Shown here in pieces: positions 43,850 to 53,550 of a stretch of 64,000 bases of DNA. The position numbers and the translations under genes were made by a program. This DNA is from JBEBXQ01 sp040391535. GTDB lineage: Bacteria > Bacteroidota > Bacteroidia > Cytophagales > Spirosomataceae. Position 1 is the first letter of the stretch, and every line of letters starts with the position of its first letter. The stretch is from NCBI GenBank assembly GCA_040391535.1, contig JBEBXQ010000003.1, positions 28,843 to 92,842 on the forward strand, in the 5' to 3' direction. Under the pieces are notes generated by a model that made no database searches, was not told the origin of the DNA, and was given only the letters and a program-made list of their open reading frames with translations.

Positions 43850-44884
43850 TTATTTTATGTTCAGTTTGTTAAGTTCCATCTGGTACAGACGGGCATTTTT
43901 CAGGTGTTCATTATAGTTATTGGAAAATGCATGGTATCCCGACAGGTCCGCTTTTGCACACATATAAATATAGTCATGCTTTTCATAATTCAGGACGGCA
44001 TCTACAGATTTCAGATCTGCGATACGGATCGGCCCGGGGGGTAAGCCTGTATACTTATAGGTGTTATATGGTGAATCTATAGTAAGATGTCCCAGCAGAA
44101 TACGTTTGATTCCGAAATCCTGTAATGCATACTTGACGGTCGGATCAGCCTGTAACGGCATATTGGCGCGCAGCCGGTTGATATACAAGCCAGCTACTTT
44201 AGGTCTTTCATCAGGTTTTCTTCCCTGTTCTTCTTCAACAATGGAAGCCAGTACAGCAACTTGTACCGGCGTCAGGCCTATTTCCTCAGCCTTGGCCAGG
44301 CGGCTTTCATTCCAGAACTTTTTATACTCGCTATGCATGCGGTCCAGGAACTTTTCAGTTGAGGTAGTCCAGTAGATATCATACGTATTAGGGAGGAACA
44401 TCGAAATAATCGTATTGGTATCCAGGCCATATTTATGAGTAATGTCAGGATTATTTAAGGCATCGCTGAGTTGCTGCTCACCAAAAGCAAATTTCGGGCC
44501 TATTCTGTTTACCAGATCCTTTTTCAACCGGATATTATTGAAAGTAAGTTTAACAGGGTCCTGTTTCCCTTCTTTCAGTTTATCAATTACTTCAGCATTA
44601 CTGGACTTTGGCTTAATAATGTATCGTCCGGGTTTTACCTCATCCTGATAATTCAGAAACCTGGATAAGAACCGGAAGGAAATATGGTCATGAACTACGT
44701 CATGTTTTTTGAGTGTATCCATAACCGTGGTGAAAGTAGCATTTTCCGGAATCAGCAATACAAAATTCTCTTCTTTATCAACCAGCAGATTGGGAGTCTT
44801 GAAAATCTGCCAGAAATAGAAGGTAAAAGTGGTAATAATGACAGCCAGGGCAATAAATAAGCCTATTTTAATATTACGTGACAT
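43850..44884 (-). CDS. mltG: endolytic murein transglycosylase MltG
   Basis: Inner-membrane lytic transglycosylase (344 residues) that cuts nascent glycan strands. One N-terminal helix (about 7-26: IGLFIALAVIITTFTFYFW) anchors it, followed by a LysM-like region (about 42-110) and the YceG domain. The active-site stretch is VQVAVLASIVEEEQGRKPDERP, with the catalytic Glu at 217-219, then VAGLYINRLRANMPLQADPTV and GHLTIDSPYNTYKYTGLPPGPI, both hallmarks. It lies between the Ldh-type dehydrogenase (38 bp upstream) and the thioesterase. Confidence 0.95.
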   Translation of the reverse strand: MSRNIKIGLFIALAVIITTFTFYFWQIFKTPNLLVDKEENFVLLIPENATFTTVMDTLKKHDVVHDHISFRFLSRFLNYQDEVKPGRYIIKPKSSNAEVIDKLKEGKQDPVKLTFNNIRLKKDLVNRIGPKFAFGEQQLSDALNNPDITHKYGLDTNTIISMFLPNTYDIYWTTSTEKFLDRMHSEYKKFWNESRLAKAEEIGLTPVQVAVLASIVEEEQGRKPDERPKVAGLYINRLRANMPLQADPTVKYALQDFGIKRILLGHLTIDSPYNTYKYTGLPPGPIRIADLKSVDAVLNYEKHDYIYMCAKADLSGYHAFSNNYNEHLKNARLYQMELNKLNIK

Positions 44885-44922
44885 AAATTTTTCAGATCGT
44901 TATTAAAACTGTTTACGGTTTG

Positions 44923-46005
44923 TCACAGGGTGAGTGAAAATCTGTCGGCCAGTGTTTGAAGAGACTGAACCACCGGTTCTATGAGCGGAATTCCTTCCAG
45001 TCCTCTGATGGCTTCCATTTCCCGCTCCGGATCACCGGGAATAACCACTTTCTGCCCTTCCGTAGCCCGGGCATTCCTGAAACGCCTTATCCAGTTATCC
45101 ATATGCGATTTAAATTCATCGGCAGGCCTGAATCCGTCTATACGCATAGCACCCAGAAAATGCCCTGTTCCTTCTCCTACACCTTCATTAGCTGCCATAA
45201 AACCTGCAGTAGCAAAAGGAGGGACCCAGGGGCCGTAATTGGCACCCGACAAAACCCCTGAAAATATATCAACAATAGCTCCTAAACCATATCCTTTATG
45301 ACTACCATGTTCTCTGTCAGTTCCCAGAGGAAGCAGGCCGCCGCCGTTTTTAACCGCATTGGAGTCCGTTGTAGGGTTTCCATCGGCATCCTGTGCCCAG
45401 CCAATCGGTGCTTCCAGTCCTTTCCGCTGTAATATTTCAAATTTGCCATAGGCAACCGCGGTGGATGCGAAATCAGCTACAAAAGCAGGTTCTTCATGAG
45501 CCGGGAAAGCAACAGCAACCGGGTTGGTACCCAGCATTTTTTCAAGTGAAAATGTAGGTGTGACCAGGGGGGCAGCATGTGTCATGGTCCATCCGATCAT
45601 ATCTTTTGAGAGGGGCATCATGGCATGGTAACCGGCAATCCCGAAATGATTGGAGTTCCGCACCGCTACCCAGCCAGTACCGCAACGGTCGGCTTTTTCC
45701 ATCGCAATTTCCATTGCTTTGGGGGCTACTACCAAGCCAAGACCCTTGTCACCGTCTACAACAGCTGTACTGGGTGATTCATGAACGATCTTAATTTGCG
45801 GATTGGGATTAAGCCTGCCATGATCATACAGTCTTACATAACCGGCCAGCCTTGCAATTCCATGAGAATCAATACCTCTTAAATCTGCAGAAATCAAAAC
45901 ATCAGATGCCAGTTCAGCCTGATCTTCAGGACATCCGATTGAAATAAACACCTCACTGACAAATCGTTTTAGCCGGTCTGCCTTATATTTTTCTTCTGTT
46001 TTCAT
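44923..46005 (-). CDS. Ldh-family NAD(P)-dependent oxidoreductase
   Basis: Malate/L-lactate/ureidoglycolate/sulfolactate dehydrogenase family (360 residues from ATG 46005; ATG 46017 would add four). Signatures: DLRGIDSHGIARLAGYVRLYDHG, VRNSNHFGIAGYHAMMPL with the catalytic His, and AFPAHEEPAFVADFASTAVAYGKFE. GSHKGYGLGAIVDIFSGVLSGA and the conserved C-terminus are also present. Substrate specificity within the family cannot be read from sequence. It is divergent from DUF502, the first gene of the plus-strand block, across 125 bp. Confidence 0.9.
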   Translation of the reverse strand: MKTEEKYKADRLKRFVSEVFISIGCPEDQAELASDVLISADLRGIDSHGIARLAGYVRLYDHGRLNPNPQIKIVHESPSTAVVDGDKGLGLVVAPKAMEIAMEKADRCGTGWVAVRNSNHFGIAGYHAMMPLSKDMIGWTMTHAAPLVTPTFSLEKMLGTNPVAVAFPAHEEPAFVADFASTAVAYGKFEILQRKGLEAPIGWAQDADGNPTTDSNAVKNGGGLLPLGTDREHGSHKGYGLGAIVDIFSGVLSGANYGPWVPPFATAGFMAANEGVGEGTGHFLGAMRIDGFRPADEFKSHMDNWIRRFRNARATEGQKVVIPGDPEREMEAIRGLEGIPLIEPVVQSLQTLADRFSLTL

Positions 46006-46082
46006 GTACGAATTCATAAAATATTGGCAAATATCCGAATATGCACCATAGCTACAAAACTTATATAGTGATTAAAACTGTG

Positions 46083-46090
46083 TATTTTTG
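46083..46090 (+). promoter_or_regulatory. -7 element of the DUF502 gene
   Basis: TATTTTTG fits TAnnTTTG and lies 40 bases before the ATG at 46131. No clear -33 TTTG is found at the usual distance, so only the -7 box is claimed. Confidence 0.5.
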
Positions 46091-46130
46091 TCTTCTCGTG
46101 TAATCATCTTATCTAAAACACAGAATAGTT

Positions 46131-46736
46131 ATGGAAAAAAGGAATACCGTACTAAACCGACTCCTGAATTATTTTATTCGTGGTCTTGTACTGGTGGCTC
46201 CCACGTATTTCACCCTTCTTATTATATGGTCAGGTGTAGAATTTCTGGATAGTATTTTACCAATTTATATTGAAGTTTCAAGTGAAAAGTCTATGTATTT
46301 ACCGGGCCTTGGTTTTCTGATTATTATTTCAGGAATTGTATTGCTGGGGTTTGTTTTCTCCACGATTGTGCCTCAGTCTTTTTTCAAGCTGGCTGAGCGC
46401 CTTCTGAAGCGTGTACCTTTGGTAAGTCATATTTATTATTCGATCAAAGACCTGATCATGGCGTTTGTGGGCGATAAGAAAAAATTTAATCAGCCGGTAC
46501 TGATCACCATCAATAAGGAATCAGATATTAGGCGGCTTGGTTTTATTACGCAGAAGGACCTGACTCATTTGAATATAGAAAATTACATTGCAGTGTACGT
46601 ACCCCATTCCTATGCATTCTCAGGTCAACTGTATTTGGTGACGGTAAAAAATATAACACCGTTAGATTCATCAAGTACTGAGATTATGAAGCTGATTGTA
46701 TCCGGAGGCGTCTCCATAAAAGAACAGGAAGATTGA
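46131..46736 (+). CDS. DUF502 membrane protein
   Basis: Membrane protein of 201 residues. Two helices are visible (about 14-36: YFIRGLVLVAPTYFTLLIIW; about 57-80: GLGFLIIISGIVLLGFVF), followed by a soluble domain. LLKRVPLVSHIYYSIKDLIMAF and YIAVYVPHSYAFSGQLYLV with the P-H-S/T signature are typical of DUF502. The family is widespread and of unknown function; the COG2928 name says only that it is a conserved membrane protein. It stands alone with its own promoter. Confidence 0.87.
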   Translation: MEKRNTVLNRLLNYFIRGLVLVAPTYFTLLIIWSGVEFLDSILPIYIEVSSEKSMYLPGLGFLIIISGIVLLGFVFSTIVPQSFFKLAERLLKRVPLVSHIYYSIKDLIMAFVGDKKKFNQPVLITINKESDIRRLGFITQKDLTHLNIENYIAVYVPHSYAFSGQLYLVTVKNITPLDSSSTEIMKLIVSGGVSIKEQED

Positions 46737-46789
46737 GCAGATTATGTCCTGAACGCATCATGAGAAAAGTTACAATCAAAAGGAATTAC

Positions 46790-46797
46790 TATCTTTG
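46790..46797 (+). promoter_or_regulatory. -7 element before the exported hypothetical gene
   Basis: TATCTTTG is an exact TAnnTTTG. It overlaps the TTG that would otherwise be a longer start, and lies 21 bases before ATG 46819, which supports the ATG as the true start. Confidence 0.55.
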
Positions 46798-46818
46798 GGT
46801 AAATCTTGTATATTAAAC

Positions 46819-47430
46819 ATGAAAAAAACAGCATTAGCCTTTTTGCTCGTACTGTCATTACTGACTGCTTACAGTCAGGATGCCTATGATTCTACAAAGG
46901 TTGTTTCCAGTGAAACCTTATTTCTTAGAAGCAATCCTAATTACAGGCAATATCTGACCCCCGGTCAGCCTTATCTGGTATTGGATGCGAATCCTGCCCT
47001 GGGGGGCTTTGTCCGCTTCAGATATTTTGAAGGCGAGCGTTTTAAATTTAAATCCGCAACCGAACCCGGAAAGCAGAAAGTCAATATTTACAGTATTGCT
47101 GACACGTCTTTTACACATGTGACTTTCAGTGAAGCGGCCAGGGATCTGAATTACTTTCATGTTAATTTTGATGACATTACCCGGGTTTATACCAGCAGAA
47201 GAATCCCTTTTATTACAGAAGGTGCTTTTATGCTGCCATTGGCCGGAATTATATACCTCGTAGCTGACTTTGTGAACCCCGGGATTGATGGAAAAAGGTG
47301 GAATACCAGCAGTGGTTCTGTAGTAGTGGGTGGTGGACTGATAGCAACCGGTGCCGTGTTTTATAAAATGAGTTTCAGAAGTTTTAAAATTAACAAACGA
47401 AACCGTCTGCATTTGCTCAGAACCTATTGA
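46819..47430 (+). CDS. exported hypothetical protein with C-terminal membrane segments
   Basis: I do not recognise this protein. From ATG 46819 it has 203 residues and a clear signal peptide (MKKTALAFLLVLSLLTAYSQ). Residues about 25-130 are mostly beta and polar (RSNPNYRQYLTPGQPYLVL, GGFVRFRYFEGERFKFKS). Two hydrophobic stretches follow (FMLPLAGIIYLVADFV and VVVGGGLIATGAVFYKM), then a basic tail. It may be anchored in the inner membrane by its C-terminal half. The next gene is aroA, 39 bp away. Confidence 0.75.
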   Translation: MKKTALAFLLVLSLLTAYSQDAYDSTKVVSSETLFLRSNPNYRQYLTPGQPYLVLDANPALGGFVRFRYFEGERFKFKSATEPGKQKVNIYSIADTSFTHVTFSEAARDLNYFHVNFDDITRVYTSRRIPFITEGAFMLPLAGIIYLVADFVNPGIDGKRWNTSSGSVVVGGGLIATGAVFYKMSFRSFKINKRNRLHLLRTY

Positions 47431-47469
47431 TATTAAAATATTTAAATCTGATTTATTCTTAACTAACTT

Positions 47470-48711
47470 GTGAAATCTGTAATTGTTTATCCACCTAATG
47501 CAGCCATTAAAGCTGAAATAATGCTGGCTGCGTCAAAAAGTGAAACTAACCGGGCATTAATTATTGATGCTCTTACCGGATTTAAATGCCAGCTGAGTAA
47601 TATATCTGAAGCACGCGACTCTCAGACCATGCAGCGCCTGCTTAATGAAGCCGGTGACACCGCCGATGTTATTGATGCCGGTACTACGATGCGTTTTCTG
47701 ACAGCTTTCTTTACGGTTACCGGCCGGCAAAAAATCATGACAGGTACTCCCCGAATGTGTGAAAGACCTATCGGCATTCTGGCAGAAGCTTTGAAGTCGA
47801 TGGGGGGGAAGATTGAATATGCCGATAAAGAGGGATATCCTCCGCTGAGAATAAGCGGGTTTGAGTACAACGGTAATCATGAGGTTACAGTACCTGGTAA
47901 TGTCAGCAGTCAGTATATTTCTGCTCTGTTGCTGGTTGCCCCTTTTCTGCCGGAAGGATTAAATATCCGCATAGAAGGTGAAGTAGGTTCCAAGCCTTAT
48001 ATAGAGATGACGCTGCAGCAAATGGCTCAGTTCGGAATTCAGTACAATGCCAACTGGCAGGAACAGCTCATCAGCGTTCCGGCACAGGCCTATTCTCCTA
48101 CATCATATCAGATTGAATCGGACTGGTCCGGTGCAAGTTACTGGTACAGTGTGGTTGCGCTTGCGCCTTCCGCAGAAGTTGAGTTGCTCGGACTGAAGAA
48201 GAATTCATTGCAGGGAGACAGCGCCATTGTGAAAATTATGGATCATCTGGGAGTAGAAAGCACATTCACAGAAAGAGGGGTGCTATTGACGAAAAAAGTG
48301 GCTGCTGCTTCTCTTTCCTGGGATTTTACCGATTGCCCGGATCTGGCTCAGACAGTAGCAGTTTGTTGTGCGATGAAAAATATACATCTGTACCTGACGG
48401 GTATTGAAAGTCTGAAAATCAAAGAAACTGACCGTGTCCTTGCTTTACAGCAGGAATTGAAAAAACTGGGTGCAGAGCTAAGAGAAATCAAGCCTGATGA
48501 AAGTTATGAAGTGCGCAGCCTCAGTCCGCTGGACTCTGATGTTGTGCCGGTAATTGAAACCTACGATGACCATAGAATGGCCATGGCATTTGCACCTGTG
48601 GGCATGATCAGGCCTGTAGAAATACTGGAACCTGGTGTTGTGGTAAAGTCATATCCTAAATTCTGGAATGACCTGGAGCAGGTAACGGTGCTTGATCAGC
48701 CAGTACATTAA
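47470..48711 (+). CDS. aroA: 3-phosphoshikimate 1-carboxyvinyltransferase (GTG start)
   Basis: EPSP synthase (413 residues), sixth step of the shikimate pathway. Motifs: LAASKSETNRALIIDAL (substrate Lys/Ser/Arg), DAGTTMRFLTAFFTV, SSQYISALLLVAPFLPEG, and ESLKIKETDRVLALQQELKKLGA with the catalytic Lys/Glu region, then IETYDDHRMAMAFAP. An in-frame TAA two codons before the GTG at 47470 and the conserved beginning KSVIVYPP show that GTG is the real start. The PEP-binding NAGTA loop here is DAGTT, as in other Bacteroidota-type enzymes, so glyphosate behaviour cannot be read off directly. Confidence 0.95.
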   Translation: MKSVIVYPPNAAIKAEIMLAASKSETNRALIIDALTGFKCQLSNISEARDSQTMQRLLNEAGDTADVIDAGTTMRFLTAFFTVTGRQKIMTGTPRMCERPIGILAEALKSMGGKIEYADKEGYPPLRISGFEYNGNHEVTVPGNVSSQYISALLLVAPFLPEGLNIRIEGEVGSKPYIEMTLQQMAQFGIQYNANWQEQLISVPAQAYSPTSYQIESDWSGASYWYSVVALAPSAEVELLGLKKNSLQGDSAIVKIMDHLGVESTFTERGVLLTKKVAAASLSWDFTDCPDLAQTVAVCCAMKNIHLYLTGIESLKIKETDRVLALQQELKKLGAELREIKPDESYEVRSLSPLDSDVVPVIETYDDHRMAMAFAPVGMIRPVEILEPGVVVKSYPKFWNDLEQVTVLDQPVH

Positions 48712-48733
48712 TTGACGAAAAGAAAAGCAGGAA

Positions 48734-50410
48734 ATGACGCATTATCAACGATTAAAACGGATCTTTTCATTTTTGCTTTTCTTTCTGTTATGCACCTGCA
48801 TTTCACATGCGCAGGTGCTTCCAAAATACCTTATCCTGTTTAAGGATAAGGCAGACTCTCCCTATACACTGACTGATGCGCAGGCATACTTATCCGAAAA
48901 AGCAATAGCCAGACGCCATCAGCAGCATATCCCGGTTTCAGATTCGGATATTCCAGTAAGCAAATCGTATCTGGCGCAACTTGCAGCCACCGGAGTAAAG
49001 ATCTCTCTGGTGACCAAATGGCTGAACGGTGCCGTAGTGGAGGCTGACGATGAACAGCTGGAAAAAATCAGAATATTACCTTTTTTCAAAGCAGTTGCCA
49101 GAGAAAGGCCTTTTAATTCAAGAGGAGGTAATCGCTATTCAAGAATTATCAGGCAGAATGATAAACTGGAGGTTACGGAGGACTGGGATGCCGGTTCTAT
49201 GGAGCGACAACTTGATATTCTGGGTATTCCGGAGCTTTTTCAGGAAAATATCAAAGGTGAAGGGATAATCATTGCCGTACTGGATGCCGGCTTTATCAAC
49301 GTCAATCAAATACCCTATTTCACATCACTTTTTGAAGAAAACCGTGTCATAGATACATGGGATTTTGTAGAAGCCGGGCGCAATGTATACAGGAGCCATA
49401 CTCATGGGACGCAGGTACTTTCAACAATGGCGGCTTTTGAACCGGGTTCGTTGATAGGGGCAGCTCCTAAAGCCTCTTATGCCTTATACCGGACAGAAAA
49501 TAATGCTTCAGAAACGCCTCTGGAAGAGATAAACTGGTTGTGTGCTGCAGAAAGGGCCGATAGTCTGGGGGCTGATATTATCAGCAGTTCGCTTGGATAT
49601 AATTATTATGATGATCCGGATGACAGCTATACCTATGATGATATGGATGGAAATACATCTATTCTGTCGCAGGCCGCCAGATGGGCTGTCAGAAAGGGTA
49701 TTTTAGTAGTTAATTCGGTAGGAAATGAAGGCAATGATGCCTGGCAATACCTTCTTACACCTGCCGATGTGGATTCAGTATTATCCGTAGGTGCCACCAG
49801 TTATTTGTTGCAGAAAGCGGGTTTCAGTTCAAGAGGGCCCAATGCTTCGGGATTATTAAAACCTGATGTGGCAGCTGTCGGACAGGGTGTGGTGTTAGGA
49901 AGTACGTCGGTAGGCGGAGGGATAGCTACAGGTAACGGCACATCCTTTTCGGCACCACAAATCTCCGGCTTTGCTGCTTTGCTCTGGCAGAAATACCCCG
50001 CTTTATCCGTCATGCAACTCGCAGATCTTATCCGTAAGTCGGGCCATTTGGCACAGCAGCCGGATAATGAGCTGGGCTATGGGGTTCCTGATTATACAAA
50101 AGCAAAGCAGGTGTATGAATCAGAATACCTGGTAACGGGTATTGAACCTGCCGAAAAGCAGGAATGGGTTATTTATCCGAATCCTGTCGACGATGAGTTA
50201 ATTATCAGTAGTGCTGTAAATGGGGGTACGGTAACGTATCCTGAGTCTTTGGGCTTATCGGATGTAACCGGAAGAGCTTTACCGGTTAACACTTTACGGC
50301 GTGCTGAGGGGGCAACTGTCGATGTAAGCCATCTGCCACCGGGTATGTATTTCCTTCAGATAGTTAATAAAAATAAAGAAGCAAAAGTGTACAAAGTGAT
50401 CAGAAAATAA
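48734..50410 (+). CDS. secreted S8 subtilase with type IX sorting domain
   Basis: Secreted serine protease (558 residues). A signal peptide ends near residue 27 (LLCTCISHAQ), a propeptide of about 130 residues follows, and the catalytic triad is Asp184 (AVLDAGF), His224 (SHTHGTQV) and Ser404 (GNGTSFSAP). The C-terminal 80 residues (WVIYPNPVDDELIIS... LPPGMYFLQIVNKNKEAKVYKV) form a type A sorting domain, so export across the outer membrane should use the type IX system. It lies 22 bp after aroA, which it does not resemble functionally. Confidence 0.93.
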   Translation: MTHYQRLKRIFSFLLFFLLCTCISHAQVLPKYLILFKDKADSPYTLTDAQAYLSEKAIARRHQQHIPVSDSDIPVSKSYLAQLAATGVKISLVTKWLNGAVVEADDEQLEKIRILPFFKAVARERPFNSRGGNRYSRIIRQNDKLEVTEDWDAGSMERQLDILGIPELFQENIKGEGIIIAVLDAGFINVNQIPYFTSLFEENRVIDTWDFVEAGRNVYRSHTHGTQVLSTMAAFEPGSLIGAAPKASYALYRTENNASETPLEEINWLCAAERADSLGADIISSSLGYNYYDDPDDSYTYDDMDGNTSILSQAARWAVRKGILVVNSVGNEGNDAWQYLLTPADVDSVLSVGATSYLLQKAGFSSRGPNASGLLKPDVAAVGQGVVLGSTSVGGGIATGNGTSFSAPQISGFAALLWQKYPALSVMQLADLIRKSGHLAQQPDNELGYGVPDYTKAKQVYESEYLVTGIEPAEKQEWVIYPNPVDDELIISSAVNGGTVTYPESLGLSDVTGRALPVNTLRRAEGATVDVSHLPPGMYFLQIVNKNKEAKVYKVIRK

Positions 50411-50452
50411 CCTGATCCTGACGGGATTATATCATATTACTACAGGCAATTA

Positions 50453-51118
50453 ATGAGAAAAGAAATTAAAGCGGTCATTTTTGATCTGGACGGTGTTATT
50501 GTAGATACGGCAAAGTTTCATTATATCGCATGGAAAAATCTTGCAGACCGCCTTGGATTCGATTTCACCCCGGATCATAATGAATTACTGAAAGGTATCG
50601 GCAGGATGGAATCTCTGGATATTTTACTTTCTATCGGGAAAATCAAAGCAACAGAGGATGAAAAGACGAGCTGGGCTGCAGAAAAGAATGAGGCATACGT
50701 CGCTTTATGTAATGAGATGAAGGCGGGTGATGTTTTACCGGGTGTTGTCGCATTTTTGCAGGATCTTAAAAAACAGGGAATTAAAATCGGGTTAGGGTCT
50801 GCCAGTAAGAATGCACCGCTGATTCTGGATCGCACCGGTATACAGGATTTTTTTGATGTGATCATTGACGGTAACAGGATTACAAAAGGTAAGCCTGATC
50901 CGCAGGTATTTTTGCTGGGTGCAGAAGAGTTGGGGGTAAAGGCATCAGAATGTATGGTTTTTGAGGATGCGCTCGCCGGAATAAAAGCAGCAAAAGCAGC
51001 CGGAATGGCAGCCATTGGCGTAGGAGAAAAAGATAATTTACCAGGATCAGACAGGATTATTGAAGGTTTTTCGGGCTTGACATGGAAGGATTTTTCACAA
51101 ATTCCGGATCATGCTTAA
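50453..51118 (+). CDS. pgmB: beta-phosphoglucomutase
   Basis: HAD-superfamily enzyme (221 residues) that converts beta-glucose 1-phosphate to glucose 6-phosphate. The nucleophile motif is VIFDLDGVIVDTAKFHYIAW, with the cap signature following (LADRLGFDF... LLKGIGRMESLDILL). GLGSASKNAPLILDRTGI and KPDPQVFLLGAEELGV... VFEDALAGIKAAKAAGM are the other HAD motifs. Its product is needed by the phosphorylase encoded 49 bp downstream, which releases beta-glucose 1-phosphate, so the pair makes a complete disaccharide pathway. Confidence 0.94.
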   Translation: MRKEIKAVIFDLDGVIVDTAKFHYIAWKNLADRLGFDFTPDHNELLKGIGRMESLDILLSIGKIKATEDEKTSWAAEKNEAYVALCNEMKAGDVLPGVVAFLQDLKKQGIKIGLGSASKNAPLILDRTGIQDFFDVIIDGNRITKGKPDPQVFLLGAEELGVKASECMVFEDALAGIKAAKAAGMAAIGVGEKDNLPGSDRIIEGFSGLTWKDFSQIPDHA

Positions 51119-51167
51119 ATTTCGCTGATTAAATCATATAACAACACACCATTTTTAGCACTTCCGA

Positions 51168-53495
51168 ATGAAAGATTATATACAACACGATCCCTGGAAA
51201 ATCATTGAGCCGGGGTTTCATCCTGACTATAATGAAATAACAGAAAGCCTTATGAGCCTGGGTAACGGGCGGATTGGCCAGCGCGGCAATTTTGAGGAAA
51301 CCTATTCAGGAAAAACACTATCGGGTAATTACGTGGCCGGAGTATATTATCCGGATAAAACCAGAGTGGGCTGGTGGAAAAACGGATACCCAGATTATTT
51401 TGCAAAAGTACTCAATGCCTGTAACTGGATTGGTATTGACGTTAAAATAGGGAATGAGGTGCTTGATCTTGCTACCTGCGAAATTCTTTCCTTTTCCAGA
51501 GTGCTGGATATGCAGGAAGGTATCCTTTACAGAAACTTTACCGCATTGCTTCCCGAAACCAAAATCCGTGTTGAGGTTTCTGTCCGCCGGTTTTGCAGTC
51601 TTACGCATGACGAAGCCGGTGCCATTGCTTATCAGATTATTTTACCGGATGCAGATGAACAGGTGACTATTGTGCCTTATCTGGACGGGACCATCCGCAA
51701 CCGTGATGCGAATTATGACGAGTCATTCTGGGATGAAGTTTATAAGGAAACTGCATTTGCTGAAGGCATGATTGTGCTTGAAACGAAAGATAATCCTTAT
51801 GGAGTGGAGCGCTTTCAGGTAGCTACGGCTATGAAATTTGATATTAAAATCAATAATCTCAAAACCGATTTTCATTCTTTACCTGTCAGAAAAGAAAAAT
51901 ATGTGGCAGGTTCAGTGCAGGTTGACCTTCGGGCCGGACAGGTACTGGATATTTATAAGTATGCGGCAAACCTTTCGTCTATGAATTATGATAAAGGTAC
52001 GCTGACAGAAGAAGCCCGTCGTTATGTTCAGCATTTTGCATCAGCAGGATTTGAAAACAGGCTGAATGAACATAAACAAGCCTGGGCAGAAAGGTGGAGG
52101 CAGAATGACATTGTCATTGAAGGTGATATTGCTGCACAGCAGGGAATCCGCTTTAATATTTTCCATCTTGGACAAACTTACACCGGTAAAGATGAAAGGC
52201 TTAATATAGGCCCGAAAGGTTTCACCGGAGAGAAATACGGTGGAAGTACTTACTGGGATACGGAAGCCTATTGTATTCCTTTTTATCTGGCCACTGCCAC
52301 TCCGTCCGTTGCCAGAAACCTGCTGATCTATCGCTATCGTCAACTCGGTAAGGCAATAGAAAATGCGGCTAAACTGGGTTTCAGGAATGGTGCTGCTTTG
52401 TATCCCATGGTGACTATGAATGGGGAGGAATGTCATAACGAGTGGGAAATCACTTTTGAAGAAATCCACAGGAACGGTGCGATTGCCTATGGTATCTGCG
52501 ATTATGTACGCTATACAGGAGAAACGGGATATCTTGCCGATTACGGACTGGAGGTGTTAATATCACTGGCGCGCTTCTGGGAACAAAGAGTAAACTGGTC
52601 AGAACATCTTCAGCAATATGTAATGCTGGGAGTGACGGGGCCGAATGAATATGAAAATAATGTAAATAATAACTGGTATACCAATTATATAGCGCGCTGG
52701 ACGTTAAGTTACTGTATGCAGGTAATTGAAATGTTAAGTGAAAATGATCCGGATAAGCTGGCATCCGTTCTTTTGAAAACGAATTTTGATACAGAAAAAG
52801 AAACGCCAAAGTGGAATGATATTGTAGATAAACTCTATTTCCCCTTTGATGAAAAACGACAGGTATATCTGCAACAGCAAGGCTTTCTGGATAAGGAGTT
52901 GCTTTCGGTAGAGGATATTCAGTCAGAACGGCCTATTAATCAGAACTGGTCGTGGGACCGGATACTTCGTTCCTGTTTTATTAAACAGGCTGATGTTTTA
53001 CAGGGCCTTTACTTTTTCGAGGAAAATTTTACCAAAGAGGAGATCAGTAGAAATTTTGAGTTCTATGAGCCTATGACCGTTCATGAATCATCACTTTCTC
53101 CTTGCGTGCATGCAATACTGGCTGCTTCCATCGGTAAGGAAGAGAAGGCTTATGAAATGTATGTTCGGACAGCCAGGCTTGATCTGGATGATTATAATAA
53201 TGATACAGAAGACGGTTTACATATTACATCCATGGCCGGTACATGGATGAGTATTGTAAAAGGGTTTGCCGGTCAGCGTGTAATCAATGATGAATTGGTA
53301 TTGAATCCGGTTTTACCAAAACAGTGGGATTCTTACACATTCCGGATCGGTTTCCGGGAATCATTACTTGAAATAACCATAAAAAAATCGGAAGTAATAA
53401 TCCGTAATATTTCGGATATACCAGCGATGGTTCGTATCTATGACAAAATAAATACCATTGGATCAAATTCCGGAATCAGCATAGGCAGGAATTGA
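51168..53495 (+). CDS. GH65 disaccharide phosphorylase
   Basis: Family 65 glycoside phosphorylase (775 residues) related to maltose, trehalose, kojibiose and nigerose phosphorylases. The N-terminal beta-sandwich starts WKIIEPGFHPDYNEITESLMSLGNG. The catalytic (alpha/alpha)6 barrel includes GGSTYWDTEAYCIPFYLA and HNEWEITFEEIHRNG, where the acid Glu lies (around residue 425), with VTGPNEYENNVNNNWYTNY following. It would split an alpha-disaccharide with phosphate into beta-glucose 1-phosphate and glucose, partnered by pgmB. It has no signal peptide, so the sugar must be imported, yet no sugar transporter is in this block. Which linkage it cuts cannot be decided by eye. Confidence 0.92.
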   Translation: MKDYIQHDPWKIIEPGFHPDYNEITESLMSLGNGRIGQRGNFEETYSGKTLSGNYVAGVYYPDKTRVGWWKNGYPDYFAKVLNACNWIGIDVKIGNEVLDLATCEILSFSRVLDMQEGILYRNFTALLPETKIRVEVSVRRFCSLTHDEAGAIAYQIILPDADEQVTIVPYLDGTIRNRDANYDESFWDEVYKETAFAEGMIVLETKDNPYGVERFQVATAMKFDIKINNLKTDFHSLPVRKEKYVAGSVQVDLRAGQVLDIYKYAANLSSMNYDKGTLTEEARRYVQHFASAGFENRLNEHKQAWAERWRQNDIVIEGDIAAQQGIRFNIFHLGQTYTGKDERLNIGPKGFTGEKYGGSTYWDTEAYCIPFYLATATPSVARNLLIYRYRQLGKAIENAAKLGFRNGAALYPMVTMNGEECHNEWEITFEEIHRNGAIAYGICDYVRYTGETGYLADYGLEVLISLARFWEQRVNWSEHLQQYVMLGVTGPNEYENNVNNNWYTNYIARWTLSYCMQVIEMLSENDPDKLASVLLKTNFDTEKETPKWNDIVDKLYFPFDEKRQVYLQQQGFLDKELLSVEDIQSERPINQNWSWDRILRSCFIKQADVLQGLYFFEENFTKEEISRNFEFYEPMTVHESSLSPCVHAILAASIGKEEKAYEMYVRTARLDLDDYNNDTEDGLHITSMAGTWMSIVKGFAGQRVINDELVLNPVLPKQWDSYTFRIGFRESLLEITIKKSEVIIRNISDIPAMVRIYDKINTIGSNSGISIGRN

Positions 53496-53550
53496 TATTT
53501 TTCAGTATTTAGCTAGACAGGATATTATTACAAGTTGATTGAGGAGATAG

